A stretch of DNA of 64,000 bases from Paenibacillus castaneae (GTDB taxonomy: Bacteria; Bacillota; Bacilli; Paenibacillales; Paenibacillaceae): the NCBI RefSeq assembly GCF_002884445.1, contig NZ_KZ614144.1, forward strand, positions 2,432,290 to 2,496,289, read 5' to 3'. Shown here piece by piece: positions 19,801 to 26,620 of this stretch. Position 1 is the stretch's first letter, and each line of letters starts with the position of its first letter. Made by a program: the position numbers and the translations under genes. The notes under the pieces were generated by a model, which saw only the letters and a program-made list of their open reading frames with translations, was not told the origin of the DNA and did no database searches.

Positions 19801-20738
19801 ATGCTGCAAATGCTCCGAATTGGGAAGCGGGAATAGTATCAGCCTCTTTATTTGGCACAGAGGCTGCGGCTACGCTGGAAGAAAAGGATGGGCTAGCAAC
19901 AGAAATGGAAGAACGTTTGCAGGCGGTAACTACACTTTCCCTTCTGGAAGATGTACAAGCTGAGGATCAGCTTCGTTCTCGTTTGGAATGGCAATATCCG
20001 CATCAGGCAGCGGCTGGTCTTGCGGCAAAAACATCCGTAACAGAAATGAAGAGGCTTCATGCGGAGGTTATGGAGGACGCGTTCTACATGCAGGAGCCGC
20101 AGCAGGAGACTAGGTCAGCCGTAACAGAAACGTCTAATGAATCGACTGTGAACTCCACTTTTCGCTTGAGAAGGCCTGCATTCATGGAGGAGGCTTCACT
20201 GACTGCAGTGGAGATTGGCTCAGTCAATCACTTGCTTATGCAGCATGTTCCGCTAACCGAAGCGGTGGATGAAGAACTTTTGAGAAATACGCTTGAGAGT
20301 ATGATCGATAGGCGAATGTTAACGAAGAAGCAATCGGAGGCCATTCAATTGCCTGGTGTCGCAGCGTTTTTTAACAGTGATCTAGGACAGCGTTTATTAC
20401 ATTCCTCTTGGGTTCGGCGGGAGGTGCCATTTAGCTGCATGTTCCCTGCTAGCCGTGTATACCCCAATTCAGATGAATCGTTATCGGCAGAGCCTATACT
20501 CATTCAAGGAGTAATCGATTGTTTATTTGAGGATTCGGAAGGCGTTGTATTGCTGGATTACAAAACCGACCGCATTTATATGGGTCAATGGGAAGCAGCA
20601 GCGGAGAGGCATCGCTTCCAGCTTGAGCTGTATGCGGAAGCCATTGAGTCTGTTCTGGGACGCAAAGTTGACCAATGCCATGTATTTTTCTTTGACGGAG
20701 GCCAATCGGTACAGCTCCTAAGAGCTGATCAAACATAG
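16851..20738 (+). CDS. addA: AddA subunit of the AddAB helicase-nuclease
   Basis: AddA (1295 aa) is the UvrD-type 3'-5' helicase with a C-terminal RecB-like nuclease. Walker A is [20 protein letters not shown] near residue 35. Further helicase motifs are [15 protein letters not shown] and [20 protein letters not shown]. The nuclease motif [11 protein letters not shown] lies near the C-terminus. Two low-complexity insertions, one acidic (around residues 545-580) and one rich in Asn and Ala (around 975-990), make it longer than the Bacillus subtilis protein. It is translated from GGAGGAGG directly after addB. Confidence 0.96.
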   Translation: [1295 protein letters not shown]

Positions 20739-20750
20739 AAGGAGGTTGGA

Positions 20751-21374
20751 ATGTTGGAACAGCAACAAACAGGCAAGCGTTCTATCGCGCTGCCTATTAC
20801 TCTTATTTTGCTCGTATTCAGCCTGATCGGTAACGTATTTCTATACTCCCTTTATTTGCAGCATAAACAGGGAGAGAAATTCGATGACGGGCAACAAATT
20901 TACGGGGCTGCATTAGATTCATTGCAATATTTCGAGGAGCTGATTCCTCAGCTTGATGCTTTGATTCAAAGTCAAGGGGTTGAGGAGCGGCTTCATGCGA
21001 AGTTCTTAGCCGGGAAGTCGATGCAGAAGGGATTGTCCTTTGAGGTGCTGGCAGAAAAAGCGCTAGAGCTTAACGGTCAATTGGACAAGCCAGTTGAAGA
21101 TCAAACGGATCATTTCTTAGAAAATGTCGAAGCTGCACTGCAAACAATCGGCAGCTATGCTGGACCACTTACAGCTGCTGACCAAACGTATTTGTTAACG
21201 CTAAAACAATCTCTTGAAGCTATGCATGCCACTTTGAGCACCATTAATTTAAATATCGAAGATAATCGAAATGCTCTAATCCGCTTGGCAAGCGGAATCG
21301 GTTGGGTTGAGAAGGTAGAGAAGGTGGAGCTGTTGATGAAGAATCATTCAGCGGAGCTGACGAAAACCCCTTGA
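20751..21374 (+). CDS. membrane-anchored protein of unknown function
   Basis: A 207-residue protein with a short cytoplasmic N-terminus, one transmembrane helix (about residues 12-32, ALPITLILLVFSLIGNVFLY) and a largely helical, acidic remainder that probably lies outside the cell. I do not recognise a family. ATG 20751 follows a strong AAGGAGG, only 12 bases after addA, so it is likely co-transcribed with addBA. Nothing in the sequence links it to recombination. Confidence 0.75.
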   Translation: MLEQQQTGKRSIALPITLILLVFSLIGNVFLYSLYLQHKQGEKFDDGQQIYGAALDSLQYFEELIPQLDALIQSQGVEERLHAKFLAGKSMQKGLSFEVLAEKALELNGQLDKPVEDQTDHFLENVEAALQTIGSYAGPLTAADQTYLLTLKQSLEAMHATLSTINLNIEDNRNALIRLASGIGWVEKVEKVELLMKNHSAELTKTP

Positions 21375-21447
21375 TTGCAGTTTGCTGTAAGTTCGAGTAG
21401 CCAAATGCCTACCTGCGCATATGATAAGGTGACAGGAGGCTGTTAGG

Positions 21448-21765
21448 ATGGAACATGCAAAGGGACATAAACTGGTAGACTTTCAACAATTGAAGCAATG
21501 GTGTGAAGCGAATAAGCATCGTTATGTGCTGGCTCATACACATGATGGCTGGTGCTGTGACGGTTTTATCGAACATATGGACGACGATGGATTAAGTATA
21601 GCCGTACCATGCGGCTCGAACGAATGGGATAATAGAGCCTTGTTGCCATACCCGCCGCTGGGTTATCCTATTTATCCTTATCCTTATTATCCGCGAGGCC
21701 GATTCATTCGCCAAGTATTCCCAGTTGCTGCGCTAGCAGGTGTATCCCTACTTCCTTATTTTTGA
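21448..21765 (+). CDS. small protein with Tyr/Pro-rich tail, unknown function
   Basis: A 105-residue protein. The N-terminal part reads like a small folded domain with clustered aromatics and cysteines (HTHDGWCCDGFIEHMDDD, then IAVPCGSNEWDN). The C-terminal third is rich in Tyr, Pro and Arg (YPIYPYPYYPRGRFIRQ) and ends in a hydrophobic segment. This composition recalls small Bacillales proteins of the cell surface or spore, but no family is recognised. ATG 21448 follows AGGAGG at 21435-21440. Confidence 0.72.
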   Translation: MEHAKGHKLVDFQQLKQWCEANKHRYVLAHTHDGWCCDGFIEHMDDDGLSIAVPCGSNEWDNRALLPYPPLGYPIYPYPYYPRGRFIRQVFPVAALAGVSLLPYF

Positions 21766-21818
21766 GCAGGGTTCGAACGCCGTCCTGCGTGATGGACTGC
21801 AAGGGCGGCAATCGAAAA

Positions 21819-21848
21819 TTGGACGTGCGTCCATATTTTCGTTATGAT
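21819..21848 (+). promoter_or_regulatory. candidate sigma-A promoter of the HIT gene
   Basis: TTGGAC (21819-21824) and TATGAT (21843-21848) have an 18-nt spacer. The site ends 33 bases before the HIT-protein start. Confidence 0.55.
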
Positions 21849-21881
21849 AGAAGAGCAGTAATGAATAAGGGGGTGAACCTT

Positions 21882-22235
21882 ATGGACAATATTTTTGCCA
21901 AGATAATAGAAGGTACCATTCCATCAAATAAAGTTTTTGAGAATGAACGGATATTGGCTTTTCACGACATTCAGCCTCTTGCTCCTGTACATATATTGAT
22001 TATTCCCAAAAAGCATATTCCAACAATGAATGATGTAACGGATGAAGATGGGCCGCTTATCGCTGAAATGTTCGCAGTAGCGCGACAAATCGCGAAGGAG
22101 CAAGGAATTGCGGAATCCGGCTACAGACTGGTGAACAATGTGAATGCCGATGGAGGACAAGTCGTATACCATCTTCACCTCCATTTATTAGGGGGAGCAA
22201 AGCTTCCTCCATTATTAGGTGATATCCAAAGTTGA
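21882..22235 (+). CDS. HIT family nucleotide-binding hydrolase
   Basis: A 117-residue histidine-triad protein. The motif VVYHLHLHLLGG carries His97, His99 and His101. HIT enzymes of this HinT-like size hydrolyse nucleoside phosphoramidates or similar nucleotides; the physiological substrate is unknown. ATG 21882 has GGGGGTGA just upstream and gives the usual HinT N-terminus DNIFAKIIEGTIPS. The longer upstream reading frame has no ribosome site. Its stop codon overlaps the -35 box of the rpsU promoter. Confidence 0.92.
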   Translation: MDNIFAKIIEGTIPSNKVFENERILAFHDIQPLAPVHILIIPKKHIPTMNDVTDEDGPLIAEMFAVARQIAKEQGIAESGYRLVNNVNADGGQVVYHLHLHLLGGAKLPPLLGDIQS

Positions 22236-22261
22236 CACTGGGATTTAGTTTGACTTATAAT
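22232..22261 (+). promoter_or_regulatory. strong sigma-A promoter of rpsU
   Basis: TTGACA (22232-22237) and TATAAT (22256-22261) are both perfect consensus boxes with an 18-nt spacer. The -35 overlaps the stop codon of the HIT gene. It drives rpsU-yqeY. Confidence 0.85.
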
Positions 22262-22320
22262 GAAATTTGATAAACCGTGTTATAGCTCTGGACGGTCTGT
22301 TTCGGAGGGAGGGAAAACTG

Positions 22321-22494
22321 GTGTCTGAAACTAAAGTTCGCAAAAACGAAACTATTGATGCTGCGCTTCGCCGCTTTAAACGTTCCATCGCTAAAGATGG
22401 AGTTCTAGCTGAGGTGAAAAAACGTAAGCATTATGAAAAGCCAAGCGTGAAGCGCAAGAAGAAGTCTGAGGCTGCGCGCAAGAGAAAGTTTTAG
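22321..22494 (+). CDS. rpsU: 30S ribosomal protein S21
   Basis: S21 (57 aa) is a basic small-subunit protein with the signature [20 protein letters not shown] and a Lys/Arg-rich C-terminus. The start is GTG at 22321, directly after GGAGGGAGGG, which gives the exact family length; an upstream in-frame ATG at 22267 would add 18 non-homologous residues. It is followed 15 bases later by yqeY, as in Bacillus. Confidence 0.97.
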   Translation: MSETKVRKNETIDAALRRFKRSIAKDGVLAEVKKRKHYEKPSVKRKKKSEAARKRKF

Positions 22495-22509
22495 GAGGAT
22501 CCTTCCATA

Positions 22510-22953
22510 ATGAACCTGAGCGAAAGATTGACCGACGATATGAAGCAAGCCATGAAGAATCAGGACAAGTTCAAACTATCCGTTATTCGTATGATGCGCG
22601 CATCTGTGAAGAACTTGGAAATCGATCTCAAGCGTCCTTTGGACGATCAAGAAGTGCTTGACATATTGAGTCGTGAAATCAAACAACGTAAAGATTCCCT
22701 CCAAGAATTTAAAAAAGCCGGCCGTGATGATTTAGTAGCGGGTCTTGTGGTCGAAATTGAAATTATTAGTCAATACCTTCCCGAACAGCTGACTGAAGAA
22801 GAGATTCAAGAGATAGTAACGCAGACCATCCATGAACTCGGTGCTTCTTCTAAAGCCGATATGGGAAAAGTTATGAGTGCCCTTTTGCCAAAAACGAAGG
22901 GACGCGCTGATGGTAAACTAGTAAATCAGTTCGTGCAGCAACTTCTAAACTAA
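22510..22953 (+). CDS. yqeY: GatB/YqeY domain protein
   Basis: A 147-residue protein made only of the YqeY domain found at the C-terminus of the amidotransferase subunit GatB. It starts with SERLTDDMKQAMKNQDKFKL and contains ISQYLPEQLTEEEIQ and KADMGKVMSALLPK. The domain binds tRNA in GatB; the role of the free protein is not established. AGGAGG lies 11 bases upstream. It shares the rpsU promoter and ends at a terminator. Confidence 0.94.
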   Translation: MNLSERLTDDMKQAMKNQDKFKLSVIRMMRASVKNLEIDLKRPLDDQEVLDILSREIKQRKDSLQEFKKAGRDDLVAGLVVEIEIISQYLPEQLTEEEIQEIVTQTIHELGASSKADMGKVMSALLPKTKGRADGKLVNQFVQQLLN

Positions 22954-22971
22954 CTAAACATTCGGACTCAC

Positions 22972-23000
22972 AAAACACCTCTTAACGGAGGTGTTTTTTT
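22972..23000 (+). terminator. intrinsic terminator after yqeY
   Basis: ACACCTC pairs with GAGGTGT around a short TTAAC loop, with flanking AAA/TTT extending the stem, followed by a run of seven T. Confidence 0.9.
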
Positions 23001-23040
23001 GTGCAATTCAGAAACGATGCTATAATAATGTGAACATTTA

Positions 23041-23066
23041 TGAAACATTGTTAAAATTTATTCGTA
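23041..23066 (+). promoter_or_regulatory. sigma-W-type ECF promoter of nfeD-floA
   Basis: TGAAAC (23041-23046), a 16-nt spacer, then CGTA (23063-23066) is an exact match to the Bacillus subtilis sigma-W consensus. It lies 40 bases before nfeD, and the spacer contains the A/T-rich stretch common in such promoters. The homologous Bacillus genes yqeZ-yqfA-yqfB are sigma-W regulated. A possible sigma-A -10 (TATAAT at 23021-23026) lies upstream with a poor -35. Confidence 0.8.
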
Positions 23067-23105
23067 TTAGGGAAGATACATAGTAAAGGAGGAGGCTTCT
23101 TGCAC

Positions 23106-24476
23106 ATGAACCGTTGGCGTAGAAGATTGTCCACCGCTCCATTTGTACTGCTCTCAGCTTTAATGCTGGTGACGCTTGCAGGCTTGTTTGCACCGGCTGA
23201 GCAAGTGAAAGCGGCAAAAGAGATGGGACCGGCCGTATATGTTATTCCGGTCAAACAATCCGTGGAGTCGGGTCTTCAATCATTCCTGGAAAGAGCCTTT
23301 AAAGAGGCAGAGGATGCAAACGCTGAGCATATTATTCTCGTTGTGAATACGCTCGGAGGGAAAGTAGTAAATGCGGAAGAAATAGGCGAACTGCTGGTTA
23401 AGAGCAAGATTCCCACAACTGCTTTCGTAGAAGGGAAGGCCGTTTCGGCTGGGACCTATATTGCACTTAACGCAAATAATATCGTTATGCAGCCAGGAAG
23501 CGCGATTGGCGCTGCAGCCGTCGTAAATGGATCTGGAGACCTTATTGACAATCCCAAGACGGTATCATTCTGGGTTAAAAAGATGATGGAATCCGCCAAC
23601 ATGAACGGTCGGGATGATCAAATCGCTGCAGCGATGGTTGATCCCAATGTCGTGTTGGACCTGAAGAGCAAGATCGGCAGAGATAAGCTGAAAGGCGAGA
23701 TTTTGACCTTATCGGCGAGCGAGGCCGAGAAGGTTGGTTATTCGGAGCATACGGCAAGCTCAGTGGATGATGTGGTGAAGTGGCTGGGCTTAGAAGGCCG
23801 CACTCAAGTAGAAGTAACTCCATCGCTTGCTGAGAACGTGGCAAGATGGCTCATTAATCCGATCGTTATGACGATCCTGCTGATATTAGGTATTGCAGGA
23901 GTTGTTATCGAGATGATTGTTCCAGGCTTTGGAGGACCCGGGATCGTTGGCATCTTGGCATTTGGCCTCTATTTCTTCGGTCACTATGTGGCAGGCTTTG
24001 CAGGGGTGGAATCGGTTGTGCTGTTCGTGATCGGTATTGCGCTGCTCATAATCGAAGTATTCGTTTCAAGCTTCGGTATACTGGGCATTCTTGGAAGCGC
24101 GTCTTTAATAGCAGGCGTTGTTATTGCTGCTTCCGATCCCATGGCCGCATTTATTTCAATCGTGGTCGCGGTTGTTGTAGCCGTATTTATAATTGTCATA
24201 TTCGTAAGATCGAACAAAACAAAGGGTATTTGGAACAAATTTATTCTTCGTGATAAATTGACAACGGAGGAAGGCTACGTCTCAGCTGAAATGAAAATTT
24301 CTCTGCTTGGTCTCGAAGGTGTTGCTATAACGCCGCTGCGTCCTTCCGGTACAATTCAGATTGGTGACAACCGAGTAGACGTTGTTACATCCGGTGAATT
24401 TGTTGAAGTGAATCGTACAGTTAAGGTTGTTAAAGCAGAAGGTACTTGGGTAGTTGTAAAAGAAGTAGTAAAATAG
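23106..24476 (+). CDS. NfeD family membrane-bound serine protease
   Basis: A 456-residue protein. An N-terminal signal or anchor segment (about residues 11-36) is followed by a ClpP-like serine-protease domain with the putative catalytic Ser114 in VEGKAVSAGTYIA. Then come four to five transmembrane helices and a C-terminal OB-fold NfeD domain (EMKISLLGLEGVAITPLRPS). NfeD proteins act with flotillin/stomatin partners, and floA follows directly. It is the YqeZ equivalent of Bacillus. The start may be ATG 23106 (GGAGG ten bases away) or TTG 23100 (AGGAGG seven bases away); I list the ATG. Confidence 0.92.
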   Translation: MNRWRRRLSTAPFVLLSALMLVTLAGLFAPAEQVKAAKEMGPAVYVIPVKQSVESGLQSFLERAFKEAEDANAEHIILVVNTLGGKVVNAEEIGELLVKSKIPTTAFVEGKAVSAGTYIALNANNIVMQPGSAIGAAAVVNGSGDLIDNPKTVSFWVKKMMESANMNGRDDQIAAAMVDPNVVLDLKSKIGRDKLKGEILTLSASEAEKVGYSEHTASSVDDVVKWLGLEGRTQVEVTPSLAENVARWLINPIVMTILLILGIAGVVIEMIVPGFGGPGIVGILAFGLYFFGHYVAGFAGVESVVLFVIGIALLIIEVFVSSFGILGILGSASLIAGVVIAASDPMAAFISIVVAVVVAVFIIVIFVRSNKTKGIWNKFILRDKLTTEEGYVSAEMKISLLGLEGVAITPLRPSGTIQIGDNRVDVVTSGEFVEVNRTVKVVKAEGTWVVVKEVVK

Positions 24477-24510
24477 ATTCTGACAATATATCACATGGAG
24501 GTTAGTTTAA

Positions 24511-25497
24511 ATGGATCCAACAATATCAATACTCATATTAGCCGTAATCATCATTATCGTACTGTCCGTATTCCTTAGCTTCTTCCCTATTATGCTATGG
24601 ATTTCAGCTCGTGCTTCGGGTGTTAAAATAGGAATTATTACGCTTGTTGCGATGCGTCTGCGTAGAGTCGTGCCAAGCCGAATCGTCAATCCGTTAATTA
24701 AAGCGACAAAAGCTGGCCTTGGTTTAAATATTAATCAGCTGGAAAGCCATTTCTTGGCAGGCGGTAATGTGGACCGTGTCGTTAATGCACTTATTGCTGC
24801 TCAACGTGCCAATATTCCACTCATCTTCGAACGTGCGGCAGCTATCGATTTGGCAGGTCGTGACGTGCTTCAAGCGGTACAAATGAGCGTTAACCCGCGT
24901 GTCATCGAAACACCAACTGTTGCAGCTGTAGCGAAAGACGGTATTGAAGTGAAAGTAAAAGCTCGTGTAACCGTTCGTGCTAACATTGAGCGTCTCGTCG
25001 GCGGCGCCGGTGAAGAAACCATTATTGCGCGTGTTGGTGAAGGTATTGTTACAACAGTAGGTTCGGCTAATTCGCATAAGGATGTACTCGAGAATCCTGA
25101 TATGATCTCCCGTACGGTTCTTGGCAAAGGACTTGATGCAGGAACGGCTTTCGAAATCTTGTCCATCGATATTGCGGATGTTGATGTAGGCAAAAACATT
25201 GGCGCCCATTTGCAAACGGAGCAAGCGGAAGCTGACAAGAAAATTGCTCAAGCAAAAGCGGAGGAGCGTCGTGCAATGGCCGTTGCTCACGAGCAGGAGA
25301 TGAGAGCGAAGGTTGTAGAGATGGAAGCTCGCGTTGTTGAATCCGAGTCTCAGGTTCCGTTAGCGATGGCTGAGGCACTAAGCAGAGGGAAAATCGGTGT
25401 AATGGACTATTTGAACCTGAAAAATATTGAAGCCGATACGGAAATGCGCGGTTCTATTGGCAAGTCTGAAGGATCTTCAGATAAAGACGGTCGCTAA
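24511..25497 (+). CDS. floA: flotillin-like protein FloA
   Basis: FloA (328 aa) organises functional membrane microdomains. It has one N-terminal hairpin membrane segment (about residues 5-30), an SPFH/band-7 domain ([39 protein letters not shown]) and a C-terminal coiled coil rich in EA/AK repeats ([20 protein letters not shown]). The length matches FloA/YqfA. The start follows GGAGG at 24498-24502. It sits between nfeD and a small membrane protein in the sigma-W-type unit. Confidence 0.96.
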   Translation: MDPTISILILAVIIIIVLSVFLSFFPIMLWISARASGVKIGIITLVAMRLRRVVPSRIVNPLIKATKAGLGLNINQLESHFLAGGNVDRVVNALIAAQRANIPLIFERAAAIDLAGRDVLQAVQMSVNPRVIETPTVAAVAKDGIEVKVKARVTVRANIERLVGGAGEETIIARVGEGIVTTVGSANSHKDVLENPDMISRTVLGKGLDAGTAFEILSIDIADVDVGKNIGAHLQTEQAEADKKIAQAKAEERRAMAVAHEQEMRAKVVEMEARVVESESQVPLAMAEALSRGKIGVMDYLNLKNIEADTEMRGSIGKSEGSSDKDGR

Positions 25498-25558
25498 TGC
25501 GAGCGTTCAATGGGCTAGAGAAGCTTAGCGGCGTCTATGCCTTGGAGGTGAAGGCAAT

Positions 25559-26050
25559 ATGATGAAAATCATTGATTTTCTGATGAACAATATTTTTATT
25601 CTAGTCATTGTCTTCGGAGCGTTGGCTTCTCTATTCGGTAAAGCGGGCTCGAAGAAAAAACCTAGCCAAATGCCGGATTTCGGCGGCGGCGGCTTGCCTC
25701 GGATGCAAAATCCGCAGAATAGCGGCAGAGAAGTTAGACAAGAGCAGCCGCAGCATGAGCGAGCAGAAGCTCAGCCGGTTTATCAAGCTGCCCCAGAGCA
25801 AAAGGTTAAACAGTGTGAGTCCGTTCCTGTTCGGGAGCGAAATGACGCTGCGGCTTCTCAGACGTCCGCTCTTGAACGTCCTGCCCAAAGGGCGGCAGCT
25901 GTTAAAGCGAAGACGCCGGATGGCTTAGAGAGTCCGTCAGCGAAGCGAGGGGCGCTTGCAGCCTCTCTGCAAGCGGATGATTTACGCAAAGCAGTCATAT
26001 GGGCTGAGGTATTAGGCCCGCCCCGTTCCAAAAGACCATATCGAAGATAG
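25559..26050 (+). CDS. small membrane-anchored protein of unknown function after floA
   Basis: A 163-residue protein with one N-terminal transmembrane helix (about residues 8-27), a long low-complexity Gln/Ala/Glu-rich middle and a compact C-terminal motif DDLRKAVIWAEVLGPPRSKR. The middle looks disordered, while the ends look conserved in character. Two ATGs (25559, 25562) are possible after GGAGG at 25545-25549. It occupies the position of yqfB in Bacillus but I see no clear similarity. A terminator follows, so it closes the nfeD-floA unit. Function is unknown. Confidence 0.72.
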   Translation: MMKIIDFLMNNIFILVIVFGALASLFGKAGSKKKPSQMPDFGGGGLPRMQNPQNSGREVRQEQPQHERAEAQPVYQAAPEQKVKQCESVPVRERNDAAASQTSALERPAQRAAAVKAKTPDGLESPSAKRGALAASLQADDLRKAVIWAEVLGPPRSKRPYRR

Positions 26051-26054
26051 AATG

Positions 26055-26088
26055 AACCGTCGAAGCACACCGCTTCGGCGGTTTTTTT
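26055..26088 (+). terminator. intrinsic terminator
   Basis: ACCGTCGAAGC pairs with GCTTCGGCGGT (one T/G pair) around ACACC and is followed by seven T. It ends the nfeD-floA unit. Confidence 0.92.
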
Positions 26089-26127
26089 GATTTCAAGAGA
26101 TACTGCTGCTCCTTATCTACATTAATC

Positions 26128-26156
26128 TCATATTTAGAGCGCACTAAGCATATTTT
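26128..26156 (+). promoter_or_regulatory. possible sigma-E-type sporulation promoter of yqfC
   Basis: TCATATTT (26128-26135) and CATATTTT (26149-26156) are 13 nt apart. This resembles the mother-cell sigma-E pattern (-35 ATATT, -10 CATAxxxT). It lies between the preceding terminator and yqfC, whose Bacillus homologue is made under sigma-E. The -10 match is partial. Confidence 0.45.
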
Positions 26157-26192
26157 GGTACAGTACAACAAAACTGCCCTGCGCATTATTCG

Positions 26193-26268
26193 GATAATGC
26201 TTACGAAGTAGGTTTTCAACGAAAACCTTAGATAATGCTTACGAAGTAGGTTTTCTACGAAAACCTTA
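26193..26268 (+). repeat. two tandem 38-bp hairpin repeats upstream of yqfC
   Basis: Two head-to-tail copies, 26193-26230 and 26231-26268, differ at one base. Each contains a palindrome, AGGTTTTC-(AAC or TAC)-GAAAACCT, able to fold into an 8-bp hairpin with a 3-nt loop. The second copy runs directly into the ribosome site AAGGAGG of yqfC, so RNA folding could affect translation (inference). I saw no further copy in this window. Confidence 0.93.
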
Positions 26269-26287
26269 AGGAGGCCAAGATTCGTCC

Positions 26288-26566
26288 ATGCGTCGTATAA
26301 AAAGAAAATTTCGTAAAATGACTGCTGAGCTATTGGATATGCCGCATGACGTCGTTTATGATTTGCCGCGTTTGACTATGATAGGCGACCGTCAATTATA
26401 TATTGAAAATCATCGAGGAGTCGTACATTTCTCAAGCGAGCGTCTGAGATTGGCTTTGAGCAAGGGCCAGCTTGAGGTAACGGGAAGCTCGCTTGTCATT
26501 CGTACGATTTGGACGGAGGAAGTATTTATAGAGGGGCAAATCACAAATATTCAATTGATTCCATAG
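26288..26566 (+). CDS. yqfC: sporulation protein YqfC
   Basis: YqfC (92 aa) is a small protein of the mother-cell sporulation programme. It begins with a basic stretch (RRIKRKFRKMTAELLDMPHD) and contains the family-like LTMIGDRQLYIENHRGVVHFS and a final ITNIQLIP. It is followed by yqfD, as in Bacillus. Its ribosome site GGAGG (26270-26274) is 13 bases from the ATG, longer than usual, and abuts the tandem repeat. Confidence 0.92.
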   Translation: MRRIKRKFRKMTAELLDMPHDVVYDLPRLTMIGDRQLYIENHRGVVHFSSERLRLALSKGQLEVTGSSLVIRTIWTEEVFIEGQITNIQLIP

Positions 26567-26620
26567 GATAGACGTTCAAAGCACGGTTTAGCGATCTCAT
26601 TTGTAGGGAGGGGAACAGGA

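Noticed and set aside
24724..25290. 188-aa open frame antisense to floA
   Set aside because: It lies wholly inside floA, has a shadow-like Tyr/Asn/Arg composition and no start signal.
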